Numbered from the stretch's first letter, positions 1-8,911 are shown. The stretch is 64,000 bases of DNA from Achromobacter sp. RTa (GCF_000757485.1 NZ_JPYO01000042.1:1094707-1158706); one strand, 5' to 3'. Notes: a model not told the origin generated them from the sequence alone. A program made the numbers and translations.

Positions 1-303
1 GGGGTGGGCGCCGCCGCCCGCCACCGAAACCCCTACGGCGTCCGCCGCCTCGACCAGCGCATCGCGCATCTCGCGCATTTCGGCCAGGAGGCCCATCGGG
101 TGCTCGTGCACCGAGGAATTCAGTTCGATCATGGACCGCGTGATTTCCGGTTTGACGCGGTCGGCGATGGGGTGGTTGGCCATTTGGGCCAGCAGCTCGT
201 CAGAGGCTGCGGTCAGGTCAAAACTGCGGGGGTCTATCAGTTGCAGCTCGAGCTCGATGCCCAGGGTGTTGGGGGCCGACGAAATGAACGGGATCTGTTC
301 CAT
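1..303 (-). CDS. YbdK-type carboxylate-amine ligase, 5' part only
   Basis: The complement strand carries an ATG at 303 and stays open for 101 codons to the window edge, so only the N-terminus is present. The translation begins [20 protein letters not shown] and includes [11 protein letters not shown], which match the N-terminal signature (GIELEL followed by E-x-x) of the glutamate-cysteine ligase type 2 / YbdK family. Those enzymes join an amino acid to a carboxylate or to cysteine in an ATP-dependent reaction. A good ribosome site (AAGGAG, about 7 bases before the ATG) supports the start. The true substrate of YbdK proteins is usually not glutathione synthesis and cannot be read from sequence. 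The family is fairly certain; the function is not. Confidence 0.75.
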   Translation of the reverse strand, partial: MEQIPFISSAPNTLGIELELQLIDPRSFDLTAASDELLAQMANHPIADRVKPEITRSMIELNSSVHEHPMGLLAEMREMRDALVEAADAVGVSVAGGGAHP

Positions 304-582
304 CTCGGACTCCTTTGAATGTTTGATGAGGATGTGCGCCGTTCGACCTTGAAGCCCGGCAACTTCCCGGGGGGCACTAGACGGCAGCTTGTGTATGCAT
401 GATAGCCGCAACTTTGTGGCAAAACGATTGAGAATCGTGACATTTATGTGCAACATCGCGAAGCATTCGGTTTTTCCCTGCGAGAGAAAGTGAGCGAGCG
501 CTTACGACATAGAAACGGCGCGGGTTTCCGGCCGGCGGCGCCCGGATGGCGAGTCTGGAAGGGGCCTCCGGAGAAGGAAGGG

Positions 583-602
583 ATAACCCTTATTAGGGTT
601 AT
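583..602. repeat. Perfect 8-bp inverted repeat
   Basis: ATAACCCT (583-590) and AGGGTTAT (595-602) are exact reverse complements separated by TATT. The stem is AT/GC mixed and has no T-run after it, so it is not a convincing intrinsic terminator on either strand. It could be a protein-binding site or a weak hairpin downstream of trkH. No function is assigned. Confidence 0.5.
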
Positions 603-665
603 TACGGACGAAATTGGGGGGTCGGAGGCTCGCCATTGGCGCTACCGCGGGGGTGCAGGAGCAAG

Positions 666-771
666 ATGTCAGGTGCCGGGAGCCAGGGAGCCACGTGCCA
701 GGGGCCAGGGGCCAGGGGCCAGGTGTCAGGTGTCAGGTGCCAGGTATCAGGTGCCAGGAGCCAGGTGTCAG
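666..771. repeat. Heptanucleotide tandem array
   Basis: Eleven consecutive 7-bp units of form G-K-G-Y-CAG (mostly GTGCCAG, GGGCCAG, GTGTCAG) run in exact register from 695 to 771. Three more degenerate units lie upstream at 666-686, separated by one 8-bp unit. The last unit, GTGTCAG at 765, continues directly into the palindrome GTGTCAGACAC, so the array looks like slippage expansion of one palindrome arm. A second short array of three 9-bp units (TGACACCAC type) follows at 821-847. Units are too short for CRISPR repeats. Confidence 0.85.
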
Positions 772-981
772 ACACCCTACGCGCCTCCCTTCCAAGCTGA
801 ACCGCCGCTACCCGGGTGTCTGACACCACTGACACCACTGACACCAACCGAGCGCCGACGGTGTCAGACACCCGGGTAGCACCGGCCAAGACTGTAGATC
901 GTAGATCGTCTCGTACGGGTGTCAGATACTGACCAACCGCGGGGAGTCAGACACTGATCGGCCGCGTGCGGGTGTCAGGCC
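765..981. repeat. Cluster of GTGTCWGACAC palindromes (5' cluster)
   Basis: The 11-bp palindrome GTGTCAGACAC or GTGTCTGACAC occurs at 765-775, 816-826 and 861-871. Decayed copies lie near 919-928, 946-954 and 971-977. The first two are 51 bp apart, close to the 50-52-bp pairing seen in the second cluster at 34197-34522, and both clusters are flanked by CCCG or ACCC. This looks like a REP-like dispersed intergenic family. No transposase is adjacent. Confidence 0.75.
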
Positions 982-1030
982 CTTGGTTGGCCGCATGCGG
1001 ATGGCGGACACTTGACCCTGCCCGCAAAAT

Positions 1031-2500
1031 TCACTTCCGCCAGAAAATCGGCGTGAACAGCACCAGCACGGTCAGCAATTCCAGGCGGCCGATCAGCATC
1101 GCGAAGGTACAGACCCAGATCTGGAAATCGGACAGCACCGCGAAATTGCCCATGGGGCCGACCGGCCCCAGGCCCGGGCCGGTGTTGTTCACGCTGGCGA
1201 ACACGGCCGAGAACGCCGTGATCGGATCCAGGCCGGATAGCAGCAGCAGGCTGGTGAACACCGCGATGGACAGGCCGTAGAACAGCATGAAGGCCAGCAC
1301 GGACGACATGGTCCGGCCCTCGACCGCCCTGCCGTTGATCCGCACCGGGCTGACCGCGTGCGGGTGCAGCATGGTCACCAGCTCGTTGCGGGCCTGCTTG
1401 ACCAGCAGGATCGCCCGGATCATCTTGATGCCGCCGCCCGTCGACCCCGCCGACGTGGCGAACCCCGAGAGCAACAGCATCGTCAGCGGCGCAAACAGCG
1501 GCCACTGGGCGAAATCGGTGTTGGCGTAGCCGGTGGTGGTCGCCATCGAGATCGTGTTGAACATCCCGTACCTCAGGGCCTCCAGCGGTTCGGCATAGAC
1601 CCCTTTCAGGTAGAGGAACACGGAAATGACCAGTCCCACCCCCAGGACGACGACCAGGTACGGGATGGCTTCGGGGCAGCGCGCATAGGCCCGCGGGCTG
1701 CGCTGGCGGAAGGCGTTGAAATGCGTGGCGAAGTTAATGCCGGCAATCAGCATGAACACCATCGCCACCATTTCCACGGCCACCGAGTCGAAATGGGCGA
1801 AGCCGTCGTCCCAGGTGGAGAAACCGCCCAGCCCCATCGTCGTGGCCATGTGGCACCAGGCCTCGAACCACGACAGGCCGACCGCGCGGTACGCCAGGAA
1901 GCACAGGATGGAAAACACGAAATACACCGCATACAGCGCCTTGGCGGTGCTGGCGATCCGGGGGGTCAGGCGCTCATCCTTCATCGGCCCGGGCGTTTCC
2001 GCCCGCACCACCTGATGGCCGCCGACCCCGAGCAGCGGCAGGATGGCCACGGCCAGGACCAGGATGCCCATGCCGCCGATCCAGATCAGCGTGGCCCGCC
2101 ACAGGTTGATGGACGCCGGCAGTGTGTCCAGGTTGGTCAGCACGGTGGCGCCGGTGGTGGTCAGGCCGGACATGGCCTCGAAATACGCGCCGGTGAACGA
2201 CAGCGGCAGCCCCGCGCCATGGAAATACAGCATCAGCGGAATGGAGGCCAGCAGCGGCAGGCCGGCCCACACGGCCGACACCAGCACGAAGCCGTCCCGC
2301 GCCCGCAGTTCGCACCGGGCGCGGCGGGTCAGCGCGGCCAGGCCCACGCCGATGCCCACCGAGATCAGGAAGCCGTCCAGGAAGGCATCACGCGCCGCGT
2401 CGCCGCCCACGTAGGCGACGCCCAAGGGAATCAGCATGGTGAGCGCGAACATCACCATCGTCAGGCCCAGGATGTAGAGGGTGCCCAGGACTCGCTTCAT
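1031..2500 (-). CDS. trkH: Trk potassium uptake channel subunit TrkH
   Basis: This is the inner-membrane, K+-translocating subunit of the low-affinity Trk system. The 489-residue product is the usual TrkH length and strongly hydrophobic. It has the four pore-loop filters expected of the SKT superfamily: TTTGA near residue 114, MGLGG near 222, TTTGY near 320 and NNTGPG near 438. The conserved GSTGGGIK stretch lies near 353. It follows trkA on the same strand after 51 bp, so channel and NAD-binding gating subunit are probably co-transcribed. The start ATG has only a weak ribosome site. Confidence 0.96.
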   Translation of the reverse strand: MKRVLGTLYILGLTMVMFALTMLIPLGVAYVGGDAARDAFLDGFLISVGIGVGLAALTRRARCELRARDGFVLVSAVWAGLPLLASIPLMLYFHGAGLPLSFTGAYFEAMSGLTTTGATVLTNLDTLPASINLWRATLIWIGGMGILVLAVAILPLLGVGGHQVVRAETPGPMKDERLTPRIASTAKALYAVYFVFSILCFLAYRAVGLSWFEAWCHMATTMGLGGFSTWDDGFAHFDSVAVEMVAMVFMLIAGINFATHFNAFRQRSPRAYARCPEAIPYLVVVLGVGLVISVFLYLKGVYAEPLEALRYGMFNTISMATTTGYANTDFAQWPLFAPLTMLLLSGFATSAGSTGGGIKMIRAILLVKQARNELVTMLHPHAVSPVRINGRAVEGRTMSSVLAFMLFYGLSIAVFTSLLLLSGLDPITAFSAVFASVNNTGPGLGPVGPMGNFAVLSDFQIWVCTFAMLIGRLELLTVLVLFTPIFWRK

Positions 2501-2551
2501 GGAGCTATCCGGCCGCGCGCGGCCCGCGGAGGAAGAGGAAGGCGGCTCGCA

Positions 2552-3931
2552 TCAGAAGAAGGACGCCGAGACTTGGAACAGCTTTTCCACGCGCGGCATC
2601 TGCCGGCGCGACGGCACGAAGACAATGACGTGGTCGTCCGATTCGATCACGGTGTCGGCGTCCGGCAGGATGATTTCGTCCTCGCGCACCAGCGCGCCGA
2701 TGCTGGCGCCCTTGGGCAGGCTGATCTGCCCCACCGCGCGGCCGACCACTTTGGAATTCGAGCGGTCGCCGTGGGCGATGGCCTCCAGCGCTTCCGCCAC
2801 GCCCTGGCGCAGTCGGTGCACCGCGGCCACGTCGCCCCGGCGCACGTGGCGCAGGAGCTCGCTCATGGTGGCCTGGGAGGGCGACACAGCGATATCGATA
2901 TGGCTGCCCTGCATCAGCTCGCCGTAGGCCTGGCGGTTGATCAGGGCGATCACCTTGCGCGCGCCCAGGCGCTTGGCCAGCAGCGAGGACATGATGTTGT
3001 CCTCGTCGTCGCTGGTGAGCGCCAGCCAGGTATCCATGTCCTCGATGCTTTCGCGTTCCAGCAGGGCCTCGTCGGTGCCGCTGCCATGCAGGACGAGCAC
3101 GCTGTCGGGCAGCTGGGTGGCCAGGTACTCGCAGCGCTTCAGGTCGCGCTCGATGATACGGACGCTGTATTTTTCCTCGGCGAGCTGGCGCGCCAGGCGC
3201 AGGCCGATGTTGCCCCCGCCCGCGATCATCACGCGGCGCACGGCGCGCTCGGCCTCGCGCAACTGCCGGACCGCCCGGCGCGCGTCGCGCGAATCCACCA
3301 CCAGGACCGCTTCGTCGCCCGGCGCGATGACGGTGCCGCTGCCGGCGCGCAGCGGCCGGCCGTTGCGCAGCACGTCGATCACGCGGGCCTTCACGTCGGG
3401 CCAGACATCGCGCAGCTTGTCGACCGGGGAATGCGCCATGGGGCTGCCATGCCCCACCCTCACGGTCACGACGCTGACGCGCCCTTCGGCGAATTCCACC
3501 ACCTGCAGGGCCTCGGGAAACTCGATCAGGCTGTGCAGGTACGTGGTGACGCTGCGTTCCGGGCTGATCAGCGCGTCGATGCAGAAGCCCTCTTCGCTCA
3601 TGAGCTCGGCGTGCTCGGCGAATTCAGCGGAGCGGATGCGGGCGATGCGGCGGGGGGTGTTGAACAGCTGGCGGGCGATCTTGCACGCCACCATGTTGGC
3701 CGTGTCGGAAGCCGCGCAGGCGATCAGGAGGTCGGTATCGGCGGCGCCGGCGGCTTCCAGCACCGACACCTGCGAGCCGTCGCCATGGACGACACGCAGG
3801 TCGAAGTGTTCTTGCAGGTATTGGAGCTGGACAGGATCCGAATCGATGACGGTGATGTCGTTCTCTTCCGACACCAGGTTCTCGGCCACGCTGGTGCCCA
3901 CGCGACCAGCGCCCATGATCAGGATCTTCAT
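2552..3931 (-). CDS. trkA: Trk system NAD-binding regulatory protein TrkA
   Basis: This is the cytoplasmic gating subunit that binds NAD(H) and controls TrkH. The frame is open much further upstream, but the start MKILIMGAGRVG at 3931 gives 459 residues, the family norm of about 458. It overlaps the preceding gene by 4 bp (ATGA), the typical translational coupling. It has the classic duplicated layout: a Rossmann nucleotide-binding site GAGRVG at residues 7-12 with a following TrkA-C domain, then a second one (AGGGNIGLRLA, around residue 233) with its own TrkA-C domain. It is followed by trkH. Confidence 0.96.
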   Translation of the reverse strand: MKILIMGAGRVGTSVAENLVSEENDITVIDSDPVQLQYLQEHFDLRVVHGDGSQVSVLEAAGAADTDLLIACAASDTANMVACKIARQLFNTPRRIARIRSAEFAEHAELMSEEGFCIDALISPERSVTTYLHSLIEFPEALQVVEFAEGRVSVVTVRVGHGSPMAHSPVDKLRDVWPDVKARVIDVLRNGRPLRAGSGTVIAPGDEAVLVVDSRDARRAVRQLREAERAVRRVMIAGGGNIGLRLARQLAEEKYSVRIIERDLKRCEYLATQLPDSVLVLHGSGTDEALLERESIEDMDTWLALTSDDEDNIMSSLLAKRLGARKVIALINRQAYGELMQGSHIDIAVSPSQATMSELLRHVRRGDVAAVHRLRQGVAEALEAIAHGDRSNSKVVGRAVGQISLPKGASIGALVREDEIILPDADTVIESDDHVIVFVPSRRQMPRVEKLFQVSASFF

Positions 3932-4620
3932 GTGCTCCGCTTGCGTGCGGACTCGATGCCCAATTGCTTGAGCTTGCGGTACAGGTGGGTGCGTTCCAGG
4001 CCGGTGCGCTCCGAGACCCGGGTCATGCTGTGGCTTTCCCGGACCAGGTGGTATTCGAAATAGATGCGCTCGAACTCGTCGCGCGCTTCGCGCAGGGGCT
4101 GGTCCAGCGAGATGCTGCCCAGCTGGCCGTTGGAGGCGACCGGGATTTCGTTGGCGGGCGCGGCGGCCAGGGCCGGGGGATCGAGTTCGTCTTCCAGCGC
4201 CACCGCCGGGCTGGCGGCGGCCGGATGCGCGGCCACGGGCGCCGGATGCGGCGCGCGGCCGCGGGCCAGGCCGGCGGCCACGGTCTTCAGCAGGCGCTGC
4301 AGCGTGATCGGCTTTTCGAGGAAATCCATGGCGCCGATGCGCGTGGCTTCGACCGCCGTGTCGATGGTGGCGTGGCCGCTCATCATGATCACGGGCATGT
4401 CCAGCAGGCCCTGCGAGCCCCATTCCTTGAGCAGGCTCACACCATCGGTGTCGGGCATCCAGATGTCCAGCAACACCAGGTCAGGACGCATGCGCAGCCG
4501 CGCCGCGCGTGCCTGCGCCGCATTTTCAGCCAGCTCGACCGTGTGTCCTTCGTCGTAAAGGATCTCCGACAAAAGCTCGCGTATACCGACTTCGTCGTCA
4601 ACCACCAGAATTCTGGCCAT
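3928..4620 (-). CDS. NtrX-like response regulator lacking the AAA+ domain
   Basis: This 230-residue regulator partners the NtrY-type kinase encoded 11 bp upstream. The N-terminal receiver domain (about 1-120) has the acidic pair D8/D9, the phospho-acceptor D52 in LLDIWMP and the conserved lysine in LEKP near 103. The C-terminus (about 176-225) is a Fis-type helix-turn-helix (SERTGLERTHLYRKLKQLGI). Full-length NtrX proteins are about 450 residues with a central sigma-54 AAA+ ATPase. Here an alanine/proline-rich linker of about 50 residues replaces it, so the protein cannot activate sigma-54 promoters in the usual way. The frame is intact, so this is an architecture difference and not a frameshift. 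Confidence 0.9.
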   Translation of the reverse strand: MARILVVDDEVGIRELLSEILYDEGHTVELAENAAQARAARLRMRPDLVLLDIWMPDTDGVSLLKEWGSQGLLDMPVIMMSGHATIDTAVEATRIGAMDFLEKPITLQRLLKTVAAGLARGRAPHPAPVAAHPAAASPAVALEDELDPPALAAAPANEIPVASNGQLGSISLDQPLREARDEFERIYFEYHLVRESHSMTRVSERTGLERTHLYRKLKQLGIESARKRST

Positions 4621-4631
4621 AAAGCATCCAC

Positions 4632-6947
4632 CTATTGCGTAGCCGCATTATCCTTTTCTTGCGCGGTCGCGTCCATAGTATCGGCCTCGGAAGCCAGCCG
4701 GGTCAACAAGATGGAGATCCGCGCGCCCCCCTCCTTGCGGTTTGCAAGGTCGATACGCCCGCCGTGTTCTTCCACGATCTTGCGTACGATTGCCAATCCT
4801 AACCCAGTCCCGTGGGACTTGGTGGTGACGTAAGGCTCGAACGCGCGCTGCATGACCTGGGGCGGGAACCCGGGCCCGCTGTCAGCCACGGTGAACCTGA
4901 GCGCCTCGTGATAGGCGCTATCGGGCTGTTCGCTGCGCATAAGCTGCGTCGTGACGCTCACCCGCCCCTGCCCGCCCTGCTCGGCAATCGCGTCGCGGGC
5001 GTTGGACAGCAGGTTGTGGATCACCTGGCGCAACTGGGTCGGGTCGCCCTCGATCGCCGGCAGGTCCGGCCCCAGCGTCACGTCCAGGTTCAGGGCCTTT
5101 TCGCCATGCCGCGGCGAGCCGCCTTCGGGGTCCCAGCCGTACAGCGACAGCACGTCGGCCACCAGCGCATTGAAATCGATCCGCTGCATCACGGCCGGCG
5201 GCGTGCGGGCGTACTCGCGGAAATCGTCCACCATCTGCTTGAGCGATGCCACCTGGTTCACGATGGTATTGGTGGACCGTTCGACGATCTGGGCTTCGGC
5301 GGGCGGCAGCTTGCCCTCCAGCTTCATGGCCAGGCGCTCGGCCGACAGCTGGATCGGGGTAAGCGGGTTCTTGATCTCGTGCGCCAGCCGGCGGGCCACC
5401 TCGCCCCAGGCCACCGTGCGGTTGGCCGAGATCACTTCGGTAATGTCGTCGAACACCACCAGGTAGCCGTTGCCGCGCCCGTCCACCTTCAAATGCGTGC
5501 CCCGCGCCAGCAGGGTCAGCGGCTGCGGCGCGACGGAGGCGCCGCCCTGGGCCGGGCTGATCTCGAACTGCTGTTGCCAGTGCTGGCGCTCGGAGCCCAC
5601 CGCCGCGTGGGCGGAGAAGGCCTGCCGGACGATGTTGGCGAACTCGAGCATGCCGTCGGCCGTCTCCAGCGGGCGGCCGATCACCGAGCGCAGGTCGGCG
5701 CCAAGAATGGTCTGGGCGCCCTGGTTGACGGTGGTGACGCGGAAAGATTCATCGAACACCAGCACCCCGGAGGACAGGTTCGACAGCACGTTCTCCAGGT
5801 AGACATTGGAGCGCTCCAGCTGCTGGCGGTTGCTTTCGACCATGCGCCGCGCCTCGTCCAGCTGCCGCGTCATGGCGTTGAACGAGCGCGTGAGCTGGCC
5901 GACTTCGTCGCGCTCGGGAGGCTCGGGCAAGGGCCGGTAATCGCCCACGCCCACCGCCTGCGTGCCGCCCGCCAGGCTGAGCAGCGGACGCACCAGGCGC
6001 TTGGACAGCGACAGCGCGACCGCGATGGCGCCGAACGCCGCCAGCAACAGGGCCAGGGTCAGCGTGATGCCGTACAGCTTGCGCAGGCCCAGCCGCGACA
6101 GCGCCAGCTCCTGGTAGTCGCGGAAACCCTGCTGCACCAGGTTGGCGTTGTGCGCGATCTGCTCGGGCACGGGCTGCAGCAGCTGCAGCCAGCGCGGCTC
6201 GGACGACGCCCCCAGCAGGTTGTCGTAGCGGTCCGGCCCCGCCAGCGGAATCACGACCCGCAGGTGCAGGCCGCCTTCGGCGCCCGGCGTCACGGGGTCG
6301 TCGGCCTCGGCGGCGGAATACCCGCGCGCCAGCCGCAGCTGGTTCATGACCGTGGACGGCGGCATGGCAGGCAGCAGCTGGCCGTACTGGCTGGTGGAAA
6401 ACGCCACCATGCGCCCGCTGCCGGTGAACACCATGGCTTCCTGCACGCCGTTGGCCTCGCGCAGCCGCGTCAGGGTCAGGGCCACGCCGCTGTCGCTGTT
6501 GCGGTTCAGTTCCATGGCCATGGAGCGGGCGCGCGCGTCCAGGTCGGCCAGCAGCGAATCCAGCGCCGCGCGGCCCAGGTTCAGGCCGGCTTCCAGCGCG
6601 GTATCCACGCGCACGTTGAACCAGGATTCGATCGAGCGCGACATGAACTGCACCGAAACGGTGTAGATCAGCGCCCCGGGGACGACCCCGATCAGCGCGA
6701 ACGCCAGCGAAAAGCGGGCGGTCAGCCGCGCCCCGAACTGGCGCCGGCGGATCTGCCTGGCCAGCCGCACGGTCAGCGCCACCACCCAGACGAAAAGCGC
6801 CAGCGCAAAAACGCCGTTCAGCACCAGCAGCGTGTCGTAATAGCGCGCGAAGCGCGAGGCATTGCCGGTGGACCAGGCCAAGAGCCCCAGCAACGCCAGG
6901 CCGCTCACGGCGCCGACCATCAGGGCCAGCCGAAGCAAAAGCCTCAT
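4632..6947 (-). CDS. ntrY: NtrY-type membrane sensor histidine kinase
   Basis: This 771-residue inner-membrane kinase probably phosphorylates the adjacent REC-Fis regulator. Three hydrophobic segments lie in the first 100 residues and one near 293-313, bracketing an extracytoplasmic sensing region. Then come a HAMP domain (about 310-365, RDEVGQLTRSFNAMTRQLD), a PAS domain (about 380-505) and the HisKA H-box RRLAHEIKNPLTP with phospho-acceptor H523. An HATPase domain follows with N-box NLLSNARDAI, G1 DSGPGF and G2 GTGLGLAIV. It overlaps the DUF4390 gene by 4 bp, so the three genes are translationally linked. NtrY systems are tied to nitrogen or redox responses in other proteobacteria; the signal here is unknown. 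Confidence 0.93.
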   Translation of the reverse strand: MRLLLRLALMVGAVSGLALLGLLAWSTGNASRFARYYDTLLVLNGVFALALFVWVVALTVRLARQIRRRQFGARLTARFSLAFALIGVVPGALIYTVSVQFMSRSIESWFNVRVDTALEAGLNLGRAALDSLLADLDARARSMAMELNRNSDSGVALTLTRLREANGVQEAMVFTGSGRMVAFSTSQYGQLLPAMPPSTVMNQLRLARGYSAAEADDPVTPGAEGGLHLRVVIPLAGPDRYDNLLGASSEPRWLQLLQPVPEQIAHNANLVQQGFRDYQELALSRLGLRKLYGITLTLALLLAAFGAIAVALSLSKRLVRPLLSLAGGTQAVGVGDYRPLPEPPERDEVGQLTRSFNAMTRQLDEARRMVESNRQQLERSNVYLENVLSNLSSGVLVFDESFRVTTVNQGAQTILGADLRSVIGRPLETADGMLEFANIVRQAFSAHAAVGSERQHWQQQFEISPAQGGASVAPQPLTLLARGTHLKVDGRGNGYLVVFDDITEVISANRTVAWGEVARRLAHEIKNPLTPIQLSAERLAMKLEGKLPPAEAQIVERSTNTIVNQVASLKQMVDDFREYARTPPAVMQRIDFNALVADVLSLYGWDPEGGSPRHGEKALNLDVTLGPDLPAIEGDPTQLRQVIHNLLSNARDAIAEQGGQGRVSVTTQLMRSEQPDSAYHEALRFTVADSGPGFPPQVMQRAFEPYVTTKSHGTGLGLAIVRKIVEEHGGRIDLANRKEGGARISILLTRLASEADTMDATAQEKDNAATQ

Positions 6948-7534
6948 GAGGGGTCTTTCTCCTTGTCACTCAATACGAACGAGAAGTCGGTCCAGGGTGT
7001 GGCCTGCACCCACGAACTGCTGTTCAGGGCGTTGACCTGGAAGGGCCGCGGCAACATCGAAGTGTCCAGCCGCAGGCGCAGCTGGCCGCCGTACAGCACG
7101 CCCGCGTCGAACTCGCCGGCGTCCGCCACCGGCCAGTTGCGGATGTGCCGGACGACGCCCATGGCGTCGTCGAGCGACGCCACCGGGAAGGACAGTTCGC
7201 CCACGCCGGCGCGCCATTGGCGGGTCAGCGCGTTATAGACGATGCGCCAGGTGCGGGACGTATCCACCAGGGATGCGTCGAACCACCACCAGCGTTCGCG
7301 CGTAATGGTGAGATCGGCCGTGAAATACAAGGGGACGCCGCGCTGGGCGGCATCACGGAGCTGGTCGTTGAGCGCAAATTCGATGTCCGCGTCGATCTCG
7401 AGCTTGCCGTCGCGAACCATGGGACTCACCTGGGTGACTTTGGGCTCGGCCCCATGTGCGTTTCCGCCCGATGCAAACGAAAGCAAGGCAGATGCGAGCA
7501 ACAACCCAAGAAATAAGCGCGAGATAATGGACAT
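6944..7534 (-). CDS. DUF4390 domain protein, probably exported
   Basis: This 196-residue protein has an N-terminal hydrophobic stretch (about 5-27) that looks like a signal peptide or anchor, then a soluble domain of the DUF4390 type (ADIEFALNDQLRDAAQRGV, LYFTADLTITRERWWWFD). The family is conserved just upstream of ntrY in betaproteobacteria and its role is not known. The stop overlaps the ntrY start by 4 bp, which suggests it acts in or supplies the periplasmic side of the NtrY signalling pathway; that is inference. The ribosome site is weak. Confidence 0.85.
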   Translation of the reverse strand: MSIISRLFLGLLLASALLSFASGGNAHGAEPKVTQVSPMVRDGKLEIDADIEFALNDQLRDAAQRGVPLYFTADLTITRERWWWFDASLVDTSRTWRIVYNALTRQWRAGVGELSFPVASLDDAMGVVRHIRNWPVADAGEFDAGVLYGGQLRLRLDTSMLPRPFQVNALNSSSWVQATPWTDFSFVLSDKEKDPS

Positions 7535-7573
7535 ACGACACCGAGACTACGTCATGCCCCTATTCTTGGCGAT

Positions 7574-8911
7574 TCACGACTGCTTGGCAAACAAGGCGTA
7601 GAAAAATCCGTCGTGCTGCGCCGCGGGTGTTGCATCGACCGCAACTGGCAGCAATTGGCCGGGCGCGTCCAGCCGGACGGCATCGGGGTGGCGCTGCAGG
7701 AACTCCAGCGCCTGGCGCACCCCTTCGATCGGGAATACCGAACACGTTACATAGAGCAACCGGCCGCCGGGCGCCACGGTGCGCCAGAGCGAGTCCAGGA
7801 TCCGGGCCTGCAGGCCGGCCGTGCGCCGCACATCGTTCTCGCGCCGCAGCCAGCGTATGTCGGGGTGGCGGCGGACGATGCCCGAGGCCGTGCACGGCAC
7901 GTCGGCCAGCACGGCGTCAAAGGGCTTGCCGTCCCACCAGGCGTCCAGGTCGGAGGCGTCGGCCGCCTTCAGCCGGACATGCCCCCCCGCCAGGCCGAGG
8001 CGGTCCAGGTTCTGCTCCACGCGGGCCAGCCGGCCGGCGTCGGCGTCCAGGGCCAGCAGGTCGATATCGGCCAGTTCCAGCAGATGCGCCGTCTTGCCGC
8101 CAGGCGCCGAGCAGGCGTCCAGCACCCGCATGCCGTTGGCCGGAGCCAGCAGCTCGGCCGCCAGTTGGGCGCCGGCGTCCTGCACCGACCACCAGCCCTC
8201 GGCGAATCCCGGCAACTGCGTAACGGGCCGGGGCGAGGACAGCGCCAGGCCGGACTGGCCCACGGGCTCGGCGTCCAGCCCCGCCGCCTGGAACGCGGCC
8301 AGCACCTGCTCGCGGCTGGCGCACCGGCGGTTGACCCGCAAGGTCAGCGGCGCCGGCACGTTGGCGCTGGCGAGGATGTCGCGCCACTGCTGCGGATAGG
8401 CCACCGCCAGCTGCTTGACCCACCAGCCCGGGTGGTTCCATTGGGCTTCCGGGCTGTCTGCGACCGCGGCCTCGAGGGCGGCGCGTTCGCGCAGGAACCG
8501 GCGCAGGCAGGCGTTCAGCATGCCCTTGTACGAAGCCAGGCCGCGCTGGCGGGACCCCGCGGTCACTGCCTGGTCCACGACCGTGTGGGCCCCGTAGACC
8601 GGCATGCCCGGCAGGGCCGCAGCGGCCTCGCCTTCCTCTTTCAGCAGGGTCAGGGACACCAGCAGCAGCGATTCGAACAGCACGCTGGGATAGCGCTGCA
8701 CCAGTTCGCGTCCTACCGCGTCGGCCCAGCCCAGGTAGCGCATCGCGTGGAACGACACCGCCTGGACCGCCGGCCGCAACGACGATTCCACGTCGGCCAG
8801 CGCGTCCGTCAGGGAACGGCCGTCCAGCACGCCCTCGACCACCTCCGCGCTGGAAAGCAGGACGGCGGAAAGCGGGGGAGCCAGATTGGGGGAGTCGGAA
8901 CGCGTGGACAT
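7574..8911 (-). CDS. rsmB: 16S rRNA (cytosine-967-C5)-methyltransferase RsmB
   Basis: RsmB methylates C967 of 16S rRNA using S-adenosylmethionine. The 445-residue product from MSTRSDSPN at 8911 has the N-terminal NusB-like helical domain and a C-terminal methyltransferase domain. The SAM-binding motif is DACSAPGGKTAHLLEL, motif IV is DVPCTASGIVRRHPDIRW and motif VI is VTCSVFPIEG; the last two contain the two catalytic cysteines. The frame is open further upstream into the spacer, but the 8911 start fits family length. Placement next to DUF4390, ntrY and trkA is typical for betaproteobacteria. Confidence 0.95.
   Translation of the reverse strand: MSTRSDSPNLAPPLSAVLLSSAEVVEGVLDGRSLTDALADVESSLRPAVQAVSFHAMRYLGWADAVGRELVQRYPSVLFESLLLVSLTLLKEEGEAAAALPGMPVYGAHTVVDQAVTAGSRQRGLASYKGMLNACLRRFLRERAALEAAVADSPEAQWNHPGWWVKQLAVAYPQQWRDILASANVPAPLTLRVNRRCASREQVLAAFQAAGLDAEPVGQSGLALSSPRPVTQLPGFAEGWWSVQDAGAQLAAELLAPANGMRVLDACSAPGGKTAHLLELADIDLLALDADAGRLARVEQNLDRLGLAGGHVRLKAADASDLDAWWDGKPFDAVLADVPCTASGIVRRHPDIRWLRRENDVRRTAGLQARILDSLWRTVAPGGRLLYVTCSVFPIEGVRQALEFLQRHPDAVRLDAPGQLLPVAVDATPAAQHDGFFYALFAKQS

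Larger units (their letters stand above)
304..1030. other. Intergenic region, repeat-rich
   Basis: This 727-base spacer separates the start of the ybdK-like gene from the 3' end of trkH, both on the complement strand. I see no protein gene in it. ORFs here run through simple repeats and have no family features. It holds the ybdK promoter region near 304-450, a perfect hairpin at 583-602, a heptanucleotide tandem array at 666-771 and GTGTCAGACAC palindromes between 765 and 980; these are listed separately. Confidence 0.7.

Noticed and set aside
666..771. CRISPR-like array
   Set aside because: Units are 7 bp with no spacers and no cas genes are present.
1358..4063. 901-codon open frame on the plus strand
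   Set aside because: It lies antisense to trkH, trkA and the regulator gene, is extremely rich in His, Gln, Arg and Gly, and shows no domain. Long antisense frames are expected at this GC content.
2552..4423. TrkA read as a 623-residue fusion from a start at 4423
   Set aside because: The extra N-terminal part is an out-of-frame read of the response-regulator gene; the TrkA N-terminus MKILIMGAG at 3931 gives the family length and a 4-bp overlap.
4812..7238. 808-codon open frame antisense to ntrY
   Set aside because: Same low-complexity His/Gln/Arg composition; the complement strand has full kinase motifs.
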